The notes: generated from the sequence alone by a model not told the origin. 64,000 nt of DNA from Mactromeris polynyma (GCA_032209605.1 JASFXZ010000001.1:4154001-4218000); one strand, 5' to 3'; positions 12,901 to 27,900 are shown, counted from the first letter of the stretch. Program-made: numbers and translations.

Positions 12901-15900
12901 CAAGCATAGAATAGAGTATGGAGGTGTGCATAACAGACTTGTCGCGGACTAAGTCCAACACAACTGTTGGTAGCCGAATCGGCATATAGACTTGTCCAGG
13001 ACGTCGGGCTAGTGGATTTCTAGAGCCCTGCTTTTACATTTAGCTACCATGTTTTGCTGCTAGGGATCTCGGCTTTTTAGGCCTACTTGAAACATTTCTT
13101 CCTGCAACAGCTCTTCCTGAATAGTCGTTCACATTTTTCCCGCCATTGGGTTGATCAGATTTTTTAAAAGTTGCTTTGTTTAACCTTGATATATATACAT
13201 TACTCTTCCTGTTTCCTTTCAATGATTTTACCTCATTAATTTATTTTTATTACATCATTAATTCATATTACTGGTCAAGATTAATTTGACGTGTTTTGTT
13301 GAAAATGCATTTGAAGTGATTTAAAGACGTTGCTTGATTGCGTTAACAATTTGGATTTTTTAAAATTGATTTCTGGTCTTGTAATTGTTGGCCACTACTA
13401 AACCTATGTCTTTCTACATGTATTAATGCCTGCCTGCTATTAAGTTTAATGTCTGATGTCTAAGTTTGATTTCTACCTATTTAATGCTTGCAGGGCTCAA
13501 TTTTTTTTCCTACTCGCAAAGTGCCTTCAATGCCAACTCGAAAAATTTGAAACTTGCTTGCAAATTTTTTCGGAATATTTTGTGCAACCGTTAGTAGCGT
13601 TACATTGACTGTACACATCGCTAATCAGTCTGCAAGGTGTGACTTTTGGGACATTCAACACTTAATGTATTTGAGTGCCTTCTGCTGGACATAAATCCTA
13701 ATTATTTCAGATCTATCTAAAAAAATTACTCGCTAAAAATTGCTAATGATTTAAAAAGTTACTCACAATCTGTAATTTTCACTTTGCGAGTGTGCGAGTG
13801 GTAATTTCGAGCTCTGGCTTGTCCTCTACAAATCTGATTTCTAGCTATTTTATGATGTGTCTCTACTTATGTTGATGTCTAGCCTTTAAATGCAAGGCCG
13901 CATCTTAGCTTGATTACTGGGTATTTGTTAATCTCTGAAAAAGTGTTGACTTGGCCATTTCTTCTGTTGATAGTAATTCATACGGCTTTAGATTTTTTTA
14001 GTTTGCTTTCATATTTGCTGGTTTGTTCTTTATTTACAAATAGATGCTTTTATGTTTTATGGAATTATGCTTTGAAGATCTTATTTTAATGCTACTTAGA
14101 AAAAAAAAATCCATTTTTGCATGCAAATGGAATGAGGGCCAGTATACTTGCTGCTTCGTGGCTGCACCCAAATAAAGCGTAGAATTTTTGTACCAATGGG
14201 TGATACATCTGTAAAACTGTACCTCGTCATCATTTATCATAATCTGGCCGTTTTCTGGTCATTTGAAATATCAGAGTATTCAATGTCTTCTGGTTTTTCC
14301 TTAACTGTTTTGAGAGATAATAACTAATGTATAACTTTGTTAGAAAGGATGTTGGTTTTGCTAACTTAGACATGGCCGGTTGCTAGGTATCTGTGGGTTG
14401 GATACAGGAATGAACATCTAATAATTTGTGTGTAGATACTTTGATGTTATATTTGGCATTTTCTTACATCACCATTCACGTAAATACATCTGAAATTTTA
14501 CTGTTGATGTGAGTCTTTTTCTCACTTTTTGTCTACTTGTCACCTAACTGTTGCCATGGAAACAATATGTATGACCTTTGACTTACAAATGTGTGTTTAA
14601 GGGTTTGTACAGTGTAGACTATGACCAGATTAAATTATCTGACTTTCTTGAACTTGGTCTACACTAACAGCTTCAAAAATACTGAGTTAATTCTACTTTG
14701 AGTGGCCAAGTTCCTGTGTTATGTATTCAAAATGACCTTATTTGTTGATGTGCCATAACAGCATTCATTCCTGTATAGTTTTATAGAATTCTTTCAAGAT
14801 TACATTGAATATTTGACAATTTTTTTTCTTGAAATAAGATAAGTTTGTGCTTTGATAATCTTCATTTTAACACTCGTGAACATTTCTTAGATTATTTGGA
14901 GTTTAAAATTGCGTAGATATTTTCTAAGATGTTTTTTTTGTCTCATTTTCCAGCAATTTCAGCATGGTGTATTAGATAACTTGAACCGTCGTGTACAAGG
15001 GGTCACCATGGAATCACAACAACTTATACAGGGCGCTGCATCAGGTGTTGACACGTCAACCCTGGAAGCTGACCAGGAAAGTCTGATGGACAAATGGAAT
15101 AGTCTTAATGCTAAGGTAAACTCAAGGACTAGTGATAAAATACAAACATACTTGACTTTTTCCAGCATAATCACCCATATACCTCCTTTTGTTCCTGGAA
15201 AATCTCCTTAAGGAATAGGAACGATGACCAATCAAAATTACCTTGGTGGGGGTCAAAAAAAGGATCACCAACAGAAAAACAATTAAAATTCTGTTCTCGA
15301 TCCCCCTTTTTTCGACTGTTGTTCCTACCCCAACCCCCACCCCGACCCCTCAACTAAAATACTGTTGAAAACAGCGTAAAACTCCCAACAGAAGAAAAAC
15401 TAAATGTACATGATATATTTCAAAGCCTGATGTTAATGATTTAATAATTGTTGTATTCAGGTATCGGAGAGAGATCGCAGTCTGGATAGTGGTATATTAC
15501 AGTCCGGTAAATTCAATGACGCACTGAAGAATCTGATTGATTGGATGAAAGAAACAGAAGATTTAGTAGCCAATCAGAAATCACCTGCACCTGATTACAA
15601 AGTCGCCAAAGCTCAGTTACAGGAACAGAAGGTACTCATGATTGTTTAAGACTATTTCATATAAGTATATTTTCTTAACACATTCAGTGACATTTACAAA
15701 CCTGCCCTACATTTAACCGATAAATCACGATATGATCTTATTTTATCTAAATGTTTTCATTTCTAGTTTTATTGGCATTGACTTACATGCTTTGGGAAGG
15801 ATATGTTACAATCGGTTACAATATTACTCTATTATTTCAGTTCCTCCTGAAAATGCTGGACGACCGAGCACCAAGTGTGAAGTCTGTGAAAGATTCCGGC

Positions 15901-18900
15901 GAGACGTTACAACAGAATCTGGAATCCAGGGAACGTCAAGCTATTCAGAGTCAGGTTGGTCTACTTGACAAACGTTGGGATGAACTTAACTTCCGTGCTG
16001 GTCAGAGATCTAAAGTCCTTGAAGATATTGTCAGTATTGCCCAAGAGTTCCAGGAAGTTCGGGAACCACTGATGGCTTGGTTGGACTCCGCAGAGAAGAA
16101 GTTTGCAGGCCTGGAACCAACTGCAATGGATTCCGACAGTATTGAGAATATTATCAAGAGTCTTGAAGATATGGAACAAGAAGTGCAGCAGAAAGAAGAT
16201 ATGACAAAGAAGCTTGCAGCTGTTGGAAAGGAACTTCAGAATCATTGCAAGGGTATATCAGTAAAACTCTCTTAAAACCACCTCAATAATAGGACCACCT
16301 CAAAATTAAGAACTAAATTTTCAAGTCCATTTTCATTGTTTTGCTCTTTATTCAACCTCGGTATTAGGACCAACTCAATAAGAAGACCCAGTTTTCAAGA
16401 GTCCCAACAATCGTCACTTTATCTGTAATAATAATTAAATAATGATAATGTAATGATAGAATCTTAGAACTTTCCAAAACATTTATGTTTCTTCTTAGTT
16501 CGGTACACTACACCACACTCTTTGCTAAGTTAGATTTTATCAGATATTTCTTGGTAACTGAACTTCTAATTTTACATAATCTATCCTACTTTCATTTGCT
16601 TGTGTCTAATAGCAATGATATTTTTAGGTGATGATGTTAAGAGTGTGCAAAGGAAGATTGATGATGTGCAGTCTAGATTTGGTGAACTGAATGACAAATT
16701 ATCAGACACCTTGGAACAGATGGAAGAAGCTCTCCCATTGGCTAGGAGTTTCAATGATGCACATGCCAACTTCATTGATTGGTTAGTGAAGATGGAGCCA
16801 AAAGCTAGACAGAAAGATTCAACAGAACCTGAGGAACAAGTCATGGTATGGCTTTCATTTCATTTTTTAGAAGTTTGCACTCTGAATCGCGTCTGCCTTT
16901 GTATCTTAAAATTTTGGTTTGATCGAAATTGTTCTAACATTTATTTGGGCAGTTAAACAATGTTAGGTTTGTTAAGTTATCAGACACATTTAACGTATAG
17001 GAATGCCTTTGCTGCTTTGATTATATTACTGTAAAAAGGGCTGGAATGATAATTCCAAAAAGGTCTTGTTAAATACAATGTTGTGTATAGTTTTTGAATT
17101 GTGGTCATGTTTTGTTACAGTTGTTACTGGAAGAAATGAAAGACATTGAACCAATACTTGAAGCAATGAACAATGACGGGAGCCAGCTAGCTGAATTAGC
17201 TCCTGGTGATGCTGGGTTCAAGGTGGAAGACACACTAGCAAAGGTCTTGAAGAGATATGAAGCTGTCAATGAGGCTATACAGAACAAGGCTGACAAATAC
17301 AGAGCATCTAAACTGAAAAATGCAGAGGTAAACTTTCTGCTGTTCTTTTTTTTTACCTAGAGAACCAAAACTAGATCTTATGAAAGTGAAAGAAATATAC
17401 TGAACCTAAAATGTTTATTCTGTGCTCATCTCGAATTTTACAAAATGATTACAACCAATTGAATTTGTTTTTGTTGGTGAAACCTATTGGATGGTATGAC
17501 GAATATATAAATAGGTTATATAGAGTACTACGTCTCATGCCAATCATAGGAATATCATGAAATCATTCTTCTTTCATATAATCATATGTAATTTGTTAAT
17601 AATGCTTCAAGTTGCATCTCGAGTCAAAAAGTATCTTCAATTGCTGAAAAACTGGACTTGCACTCATCTGTATGAAGTCTTAGTTCAACAGATTTCTGGG
17701 TTTCAAAAGTTTCAGCATTCTTTTTTTCATGAGTATTGTGACAATTCAGAGGGTATGTTTGCTGCAGTTAGTGCTCTCAACTTGAGAATAATGTGGTTTG
17801 TATGTTTGTTATGATTAATTTCTTGAAAATTTAATTCTAGGTGATGTGTACTGTTGAAGATCTATTGGAATGGTTTGATGATGAAGAGAAAGTACTTGAA
17901 GCTAGTGAACCAATCAGTTGTGATCCTGGCAAACTGCAGAAACAGTTAGCTAATCAAAAGGTGGGTATTGTGTGTTGAATCAATTGTTTAATATGCTTTT
18001 ATTTATTTTCAACAATGATCAACAAGCAACAAATGCTACAAAGCTCTTGTACGACCAACGAGGTATCAGCCAACTGATTCAAATTATTTATCTAGTACTA
18101 CCAGTACCTGTCAGACCTTGTTCATTCGATTTCATCAGATCAAAATTTTATTTCGAATAATACATGGTTTCGAATAGCCCATTTCAATTCAATGTGCATT
18201 AGAAGATACTTCGGGACCTGATATGTATTTCGGATGATACCGATTATTCGGATAGTAGGTTGATGAATAATTGAGGTCCAACTGTTATTTGAAAACAAAT
18301 ATACAGATGTATACAAATCTGGATTTGTTATTCACATTGACATATAAACTTGTTCTTGACTTTATTCAGGCTATAAGTGATGATATTAACGCCCAGAAAA
18401 TGAAGGCTCGAGACACCATTGCTACTGGTAAACGTTTGGTACGCGAAGGTTCCATGGACGACGAGGGCTCCTTCAACAGTAAGATGGACGCCTTGAAGCA
18501 GAAATGCGACACTGTGGCAAAACTTAGCAGTGATCGCCTTGTTCAGCTGGAGCAAGCCATGCCACTCACCAAGATATTTGTCGAAGCTCATCAAGATCTG
18601 TTAACTTGGTTTAAAGAAGTGGAACCAGCTATTGCTGAACTAGAAGTTATGTCAATCAACCAAGACACCGTGAAGAAACAACAAGATAGAGTGAAGGTTT
18701 GTGTTTTATTGGCTGTAAGAATATAAACGAATTTCTATTTTAAACTTGATGTTTCAGTCATAATCAGTCCTGCAAAGATATTTTTGTGGCAACTATAAAC
18801 CAGTATAGTTGGGAATTTTGCAATGTGAACAAGATTATAGTCTTAATGATATTTAATTTTCTGATGAATATTCATACTTTTTATGTTCAAGATAACAAGT

Positions 18901-21900
18901 GTCTTAAATAAAATTATTTTAGTTTGGTAACCTTATCAAAATATCATTTGCTGGAATTTCAATGTTTTATCTTTTTCACATATGCATTTAAGTCTTATAT
19001 TTGAATCACCGTTACAGTTAAAACCTCACTTGAAGACTACCTAAAAATTAAGGACACAATTTTCAAGTCCATTTTTACTGTTTTGCTTTTAATTCAACCC
19101 CAATATTAAGACCATCTCAATATTAAGGTCAGTTTAAAGGGTCCCAAGGGTGGTCTTATTATCGAGGTTTTACTGTATACTGTAATTAATGAAGAATCTA
19201 TTGATATATTTACTCCAGGTTTTGAAACAAGATATTCAGGACAATAAACCAATATTCGACAAACTAAACAAGACTGGTCTAGCGTTGACCAAAATGTCAC
19301 TGAAACCAGACGACCTTGAACTTGTGACTTCTACAATGGAAGACGATAACAAGAGAGTTGATGAAATCCGCCGCGCTGTACGAGAGCGATCTATGGCAAT
19401 AGATGAGGCTTTGCAACAATCTGCTGAGGTAGTGATTTTGTCATACTGCCTTTTGCTATTGGTTACATATAATGTCCGCTTACTTCCCATGTGCACAACA
19501 TTGTATGCTGTTCACTTTTATTTAACTGCTCTTCAATTTTCTTCCATCAACCAGCTGGTAATGGTTGTCTAACGGTTTTCTGGAAAATATATTTTCATAT
19601 AAATTAACTTGACAGTGGAGATGATACTGCATTAATAAATGAAAAATATAATGATTATGATAATGAAGACTTTATTTATAGAGACAACACAGTTAGGCAA
19701 TGCCCATTCTTCCCTGTGAGCCGCTCACAAACAAATAAGCATTTACATAATATATACATAACAAATTTCATCAAACCATCAACGTGGAACAAAAACACTA
19801 ATATACAAGCAATAAACATATATGTAGAAGAAAGATGCTTGCATGAAATACACAAATATTATTAAAAAGAATGGTTTGTTCAATAAAGTGGTTAAATATT
19901 TGTGAAGTATGGTGGCATACTTCTGCCACCAGTTAAGTATATAATTAACTAGAAAATTATGAGGTTGTCATGTTAAAGAAACTACCGGTAGTTTAACTAC
20001 TTAAGTATCATGATAAATTTCCATCCCAGATAAAAATCTTAACACAAAAATTGTCTGATTGTGCCCACAACTGCCACCACTTGCCCACTTAATCCCCTAA
20101 GTCAGAACTGACAATCTATTTTAGATAAGTGTTAAGTAGTGAACTCTATAAATATCTAGTTAACTACATAATTTTCTTGTTAATTATGTGGGGGTAACTA
20201 GTAAGGTAACTGGTGGCAGAAGTATGCCACCATAGTGAAGTTATGTCTTTTTCCTCTGTGTTAGGCAATGTATATAATTACGTCTGTTGTTCTTTTGTAG
20301 TTTACGGACAAACTTGAAAATATGTTAGAGACGTTGACAACCACGGAAGAAATGGTAACCAATGCACAGCCTGTGTCCGCTCATCCTGATAAACTTCGAG
20401 AACAAATGGCAGAAAATGGCGTAAGCATATTCTTATCTTAAATTGCTGTAGTATCAGTTTTAACAGCTATAATTAAAATTTGTACCTGTTTTAAAACTAT
20501 GTGTTCTGAAATGTACATTGTGATGATTATATTTTTAGGCATTAATGGAAGATATGCAGATGAGATTATCTGCTCTGGAATCGGTACAGAATGCTGCTGA
20601 AGAATTGATTAAACAAGCCAGTGATACACAGGATGATGCTGTTAAAGGTGAGTCCTTTATCTTAGTAACACAACACATGGCAATACTTAACAACATGACA
20701 CATGGCAACACTAAACAACACGATATATGACATCACGAAACAACATGACACATGGCAACACTAAACAACACGATATATGACAACACTAAACAACACGATA
20801 CATTGTAACTCCTAAACAACACGATATATTACATCACTAAACAACACTACACATAGCAGAGAAATATGACACTTGGCACTGCAAAACGTTGAAACACTAA
20901 AACAATGGGACACATCGGTATACTAAACATCACAATCTATTGAAAATAAATGGTGTCTAATTACGTTTTTATACGCCTGTTCATAGAACGTCCTACCATA
21001 TCGCTCAAGTGAGACAGGAGTTATTGCCCTTTAATTATCGAAATGACCTAAATTTGGTCTTGTCTGATCAATAACTTTGGAAGCATTTGTCCAATCATCA
21101 CCAAATTTGCTCAGAATGTGTATAGGCATAATATCTCGGACAAGTTCGATAACCAGCCATATCCCTCAAGTCAGATGTGAGTTATTGCCCTTTGATTATA
21201 GAAATACCTAAAATTTGTCTTGTTTTAACTCTGAGCTCTGACTTAGGACGGGCGTATCTTGTGACAGTTTGCCACTCTTGTATCATATCAGTTTTACTTC
21301 CTTTAGGTTTACAATGATATTAATGTATATGAATTATGGTTACCTTTATATTACGTTTACAGATGTTAAAGATAAGTTGTTGGATCTTGTCAACCTGTAT
21401 GAGAAGATAAATGATGGCGCCAACGGTCGTAGTATACAACTTGAAGATACGCTCGAAGTTGCTGAAAAGTTCTGGGATGAATTGAACTCTCTTACACGTA
21501 CCATGAAAGATTTATCCGACACATTGAATAATCCAGAACCACCTGCGTTAGAACCATCGATCATCAGAGAACAACAAGATACCCTCGAGGTAACTGCTGA
21601 TTATTGTGCATTGTTCTCCTTACTAAACATGAATTATATATAAGCTGTTCCATGATAAAATCTGTGTTAGTAACCAAAAATTCATTTTCAGGCTTCTACA
21701 TTTTCTAATAGAAAATAATTCTCTAGCTTCATTTAACACCAAACATATTGAAATCGGACATCTTCGTTTTGTATCGATTCATAGCAGTGTAATGTTTTTT
21801 TCTGTATGTGAACAATTTTGAACAATTTTGAAACTTCTGTACAGGCTCTGCGAGATGACATTGAAGCGAGCCAATTTGACCTTGATGAGGTACATGAGAC

Positions 21901-24900
21901 TGGTGAACAGCTGATGAAATTATGTGGGGAACCGGAAAGACCCGAAGTTCAGAAGAATATCGATGACCTTGATAACAATTTGCTCTCCATTACTGGAGAG
22001 TTTGACAAGAGGTCAAGGTCACTGGAAGAAGCTTTAGAAAGATCTATGCACTTCCAAGATGAACTTATGGTGAGTTGCCCATGAATGTTTTAGTTACTGA
22101 TGTAAGCTAAATCTTCCTGTGACTTATTATTTATAATTGGTTAGGTATGTAAAAATAATTGTCTGTTAATTGGTAAAAATGCTTTAAATTTGATCTCTGG
22201 TTATTTTTACGCCCCTGCCCTGAAGAATGGTAGAGGGGCAGAAAATGTCTGTCCCCTGTCCGTCTATGAGAAAAATTGGTGTCCAATCAATTACTTGTTA
22301 AATGATCATTGGATTCAATTTATATTGGGCACATTATCATAGGAGAATAAAATGCATATCAAGTATGACTTCAGTTACAATCCACCAATTTTATGGCCCT
22401 TTTTCTACTTGAAAGCCCATAGCGTTTGTTGATTGGCCAAGAATTATTTGGTAATTGTTTTTGCTAGGGTTATAGAACTGTATGATTTATTTGTGTTTTA
22501 TCTTACAGAAAACTCTGGTATGGCTACAGAAGAGAGAAGACAGATTGAAGGATCTTGGTCCCGTGTCTGGAGACTTCACTACCATTAAAAAACAATGGAA
22601 TGATGTCAAGGTATTTTTTTCTATTTTTTTTGTAAATTGTATCCATGACAACAGTGCGTTTATGTAGTTTCTCGAGAGTTGGCAAATTTTGATCTTGTTT
22701 GTCAAAAGCTTCTACAAATGCTTAAATGTAGTACATCACTAAAATACATTGAAATGCAGCATTACAAATTAATTTGGCTTTAAAAACTTCCAAGTATAGA
22801 CTCCTTTTATTTATTGGTTTCTACTCAATAACTCCTGAAAGCATGGCTAGATTCAATTCATAATGGGCATATAAGCATAGGATAATAAAATACAGGTCGA
22901 GTTTGATTTCAGTTACAATCCACCAATTTTTGGAGGAGTTATGGCCCTTTTTCTACTTGAAACATTGGTTTCTTATCAATAAATATGTGCTTTATCTATA
23001 TCTAGGCTTTCAAATTGGAAGTGGACCCAAAACATGCTGATATTGAATCTTTGAATCAAAAAGCTACGGAACTTGTGAAGGCTGCCAGTCCTGATCAGTC
23101 TGTGTTTGTTAAGGAACCAGTCACTGCCGTCAACAAACGTTGGGACGGTCTACTTTCTGGAATTAGCGACAGGTTTGTTCATATGTTTGTTCTGTAACTG
23201 TGTAAGGAAATTATGTCTGTATGTGTTAATATCATTCACAGAATGTATACTTCTCTAGTGCTAAGTCTTGAGTCATTGAAACTTGTTCGTTTTCAGAGCA
23301 TTAATAAAATAGGTGGTCAAGTTTTGAATGTTGTGATATTTGATGCCGTATTTTAAGTTAAATTGTTGGAAATTGTTGATGCTAATAGCCTACCTAGATA
23401 TTTAGTTGTGTGCAATGAATATTAACAAAACTGGTAGTCATATTGGATTTTGCATTCTACCCAGCTTTAATATCAATTTGTGTTCTCTTCTTGTTGCATT
23501 GTTGTATATACAGTCGACCTCGCTCATTCAAATTCATCAGGTCCGAAATTTTATTTTGAATATTACACGGGTTTTTAATGTCCTATTTCAATTTGACGTG
23601 CCTAAGAAGATACATCGGGACCTGATATTTATTTCGGATCATACCGCGTATTCAGATAAAAGAATATGAAGATTCATATGTTTCTAATATATATGTGTTC
23701 TTAAATAATGGCAGCATTTTTTTCAAACTATTCGTATTTATCATTTCAGACAACATGATTTACAGCTAGCCATGTTAAGCGTTGGTCAGTTAGATCACGC
23801 AATGACCGAATTACTTGCCTGGTTGGACAGAACCGATCAAACATTGGATGAAAATAAACCAGTCTATGGCGATAGAAAACTAGTGGAAATAGAAAAAGCC
23901 AAACACAGGGTAAGATACTTAAGCAAGATTTTGGATTTAGACTGGTTCTGGAATTTCAGCTTTTTCACTGTCCAGACTGGTCTCCAAATTTGCCAAGTGA
24001 TAGGAATTTTACTGCTCAGAAAATGCATCTTGTTCTCAGTCTGAAATATAATAATCAGGATTGGCGATTTTGGTGAACATTGCTTTGACCTGTTTCTCAG
24101 AACTAAAAATTTATATCTTATTTTGATTATTATGGTAAATTGATGTTTATAATCTCATGAAAAAGACTTAACAGTATTGTGCTGTTTTATTAACTATTCA
24201 AAATAGGTGTATTGAAATGTTCGTGTTTGTCCATAAGAATGATGGGGGGAAAAGACTGCGGTCATGATTGATAGAAATGTTAGCCCAAACAGCAGTTATC
24301 ATTTTACCCACAATGCATTCCACTACCTAAATTGACATGGATTGGTCCTGAAAGTCCATACACCTGTTTGCGGTCAATCTAACAGCACTATTAAAATCAA
24401 TCAATTTCTAGGTGCTACAAAATGATATTCATGCTCATGCACAAAGTGTCGCATCTCTGAAAGACGCATGCTTGAAGTCGTTAGGTTCAGATAGATCATC
24501 CACGGGCAGACGTAAAGTTGATGACCTTAATCGTCTGTGGAATACCGTACAAGAGAAGAGCGACAGTCGACAGCTGGAACTTGAGGAGGCCCTTAAAGAG
24601 GTAAGATTATCGGCCCCTATCTGGGTGCATTGGTACTATTATCTGGTTAGTTGATGAAATTGAAGTATAGAGATTAACAATGCACAAAGCAATACATATA
24701 CATGTAAATATTGAGAGTCATAATGTAGTTTGTTAAAATGTTTCATAATTTTGATTAGCCCTTTTGGACAAAATATAGAAGAGTTAAAACAGAGACCATA
24801 TTATATGTCCCTTTCATGGGCTTTTATCTGAGATTAATATATTTTTTTTAATTTGTGGTATTCTTTGCATTTTGCTGTCATATTTAAATTTAAAGTAGTC

Positions 24901-27900
24901 TTTATCCATTGAAAAATTCAATATTTTTAGGCCAAGGACTTTTCCGAGGAGATGGAACGAGTGTTAGTGCGGTTAGGTCAGATTGAGGGAATGTTGATTA
25001 CATCTCGACCAGTTGGCGGTCTGCCAGAAACAGCTAAAGACCAACTTGAAAGATTCTTGGTAGGTGGTGTCAAAAATGTGTGGGGCTTTGTCATATATAA
25101 TTTGCGTATCACATTATATTGTTTGTAATGGGATGCAATACTAGAAGATATGCTACATGTACAGGATATTCTGAAATTATGAAATATTTGTATAAGAAGT
25201 GGTCAGAAAAAATTGAATTAATTGTTTATATTATAGTCGCATATAAATGCTGATGGCTTTGTTGGATTTGTAAAATCGGGGCATTCAGAATAATTTGCTA
25301 GCTTTTGCAAGTTTTGTCAAGGGTTTGGTATAACAGTGTACTTCCATATATGGTAATATACATGGCTTCAGTCACTTTAGGGGTTTATAAAAGGGACCAT
25401 TATGTTCTGGAAAAAAAAAATCTCAAATATCCGTTCAGCTTTTTTACAGAGCTTCTCAAGTTCCAAATGATTTTTAGAGCTTTGTAGAACGTCACCAATG
25501 TTGTTGTTACCAGCTAACCAGTGCTTTTTTAGAACAAATCTTGCGAATATTCCATATTACGTACAATATTATATATAAACTCTTGACATAATTTCAGCTA
25601 ATCTAACGTTATCTTGCAGCATGTCATTATATCTTCATTCTTTATTCATGTGACGTCGTGTGTTCATTGGTGTAGAAATAATCCAGGATTTTTTATTGCC
25701 TTTTCGTTATTTTTCTGCTTAAAGTAGTTCTCATTTTCTTACAAGCATTTTCTAGAAATCGCATTTGTGGAATCTGAAACTTGGGTTTATTTTTGTAGAT
25801 TATTTGTACAAAACCTCAAAATAACCATTTCTTTTGTGATTGGGTAGAATCATTACTTCTTTCTTTTATCAGAACAATTTAGATTTTTGGCATCTGAACT
25901 TTTAACCTCCATGTCTCATCAATTTAATAATGCTTCTTATCATTTTTACCTGCTTAGTATCTAACATTTACTTCTTATAATTGATTAGCAATATTTAAAG
26001 AGAAAGATTATGCCGTCCAAATATTATTTTCGAAGAATTTGTTTTTAAATATTGTTTTATTTTTCATAAAGAGTTTTTTCAAAAACATTGTGGAAATACA
26101 CCATTTTTTAACTCTTTTTTTTGTAATAATTTATTCTTTAACAGAGTTTCATCATTAGCTACAAAGCGCATGTGCTTACTTATTATATTTATATGATTCA
26201 TAATGGACTTCATACGTATTACTGCATTCATATTTATGTATAGTATTATATAGGGGTGTCACAATATATCGGTGTATTGCAATGTGCAGCTAAACTATAT
26301 TGTACCACGATATATCGGTGTATTGCAATGTGCAGCTAAACTATATTGTACCACAATATATCGGTGTATTGCAATGTGCAGCTAAACTATATTGTACCAC
26401 GATATATCGGTGTATTGCAATGTGCAGCTAAACTATATTGTACCACAATATATCGGTGTATTGCAATGTGCAGCTAAACTATATTGTACCACGATATATC
26501 GGTGTATTGCAATGTGCAGCTAAACTATATTGTACCACAATATATCGGTGTATTGCAATGTGCAGCTAAACTATATTGTACCACAATATATCCGTGTATT
26601 GCAATGTGCAGCTAAACTATATTGTACCACGATTTATAATTAAATAATCTGCTATAAAGTTACTGAATACTAACACAAGATACATGAAAATATCTAGTTA
26701 TGAAAACCTAAATTTTTTTTGTCATAAACAGAAATGAGAAATCTTAGTTTTAGCTTATTACTTCAAGTCGTTAAATCATCATATTTAATTACTGATTGAT
26801 AACTGAAATGAAATTGAAATGAGATGGAATAAGACTTGGTGTTCTTGTAAGAAAAATACCTTCAGACAAAGCTAAGGTTAATGAAGCAATATATTGTGTG
26901 TGTATTGTGATACATTGTTAAAATATTGCAATATATTGTGGTACATATTGTAATACATTGTTAAAATATTGCAATATATCGTGGTACGCTCCAGGCATAA
27001 TGTGACACCCGTAATATTATGAATATGTCTTATACTCGTGTTACGATATTTATATTCATACATGCATGTCGATATTTACCCATTTCATTTGTACGTTTTA
27101 TCCAGAATGATAATTCAGGGGTATGAATTCCAATTGTTTAGTTTGTTCGCCAGTTCTGTAGAAACTTGTTACTATGGCAACAGATTCAAATTAAGAAATT
27201 AAATTTGATTCTGTTGGCCTGCATAATTCTTGGCAGGAAAATTCATATCTTCAAAATGTGTAAGATATTTCTGATTCTTAAAGTCTACCATAAAAATCTT
27301 TATTCTTTCTTGGAGTCGAGGTAGCATGTTTGTTTTAAAAAATCTTGTTTTGTTTCTAAATTGATTCACTTAGTGTCTTGTTTACTGAATTTTTAATACA
27401 GTAAAACCTCACTTAAATACCAACTCAATAATGAGACCACATAAAAATTAAGAACACAATTTTCAGGTTCATTTTCAATGTTTTGCTCTTAGTTCAACCT
27501 CAGTATTAAGATCACCTTAATAAGAAGACCACTTTTCAATGGACCCAAGGGTGGTCTTATTATCAAGGTTTTACTGAAGAGTTAGCAAGTTGCTAGAGTA
27601 TAACTAACGTTGATGACTTTCATGAAGATTTGAATTTTCCCGCCTTTTCTTGTTTCTTGTTTCTATTAATTGTCTATAGATTTTAATTCTCCCCGATGTG
27701 TACAACTTTTCAGCATGTACAACATGGCTCTGATCAGGATATATCAAATTTATCTAAGGAATATCAGCGCGTAGGTCGCCCTATATCTTATAGTGCATCC
27801 TGGGTAAATTGGCTGGTAAGCTTCCCCGCATCTGCTTGGCCTTCACTCGTTCACTCACACTTGGTTGAATGTGATTCTCATCTCTCGTAAAACCTCTCTC

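Larger units (their letters stand above)
11201..14953 (+). other. Intron 14 (3.75 kb), cluster of inverted-repeat elements
   Basis: No conserved coding block is visible. It contains at least four different inverted-repeat elements (11510-11755, 12095-12435, 12812-13030, 13491-13816) and a candidate 9-nt microexon at 12750-12758. The rest is AT-rich sequence in which I see nothing specific. Confidence 0.7.

Noticed and set aside
13040..13222. Minus-strand 60-codon basic frame ([18 protein letters not shown]...)
   Set aside because: Next to a transposon relic, no recognisable domain, no splice or promoter context; likely chance.
14604..14672. Small inverted repeat CAGTGTAGACTATGACCA / TTGGTCTACACT
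   Set aside because: Short and imperfect; could be a tiny element relic but is not strong enough to call.
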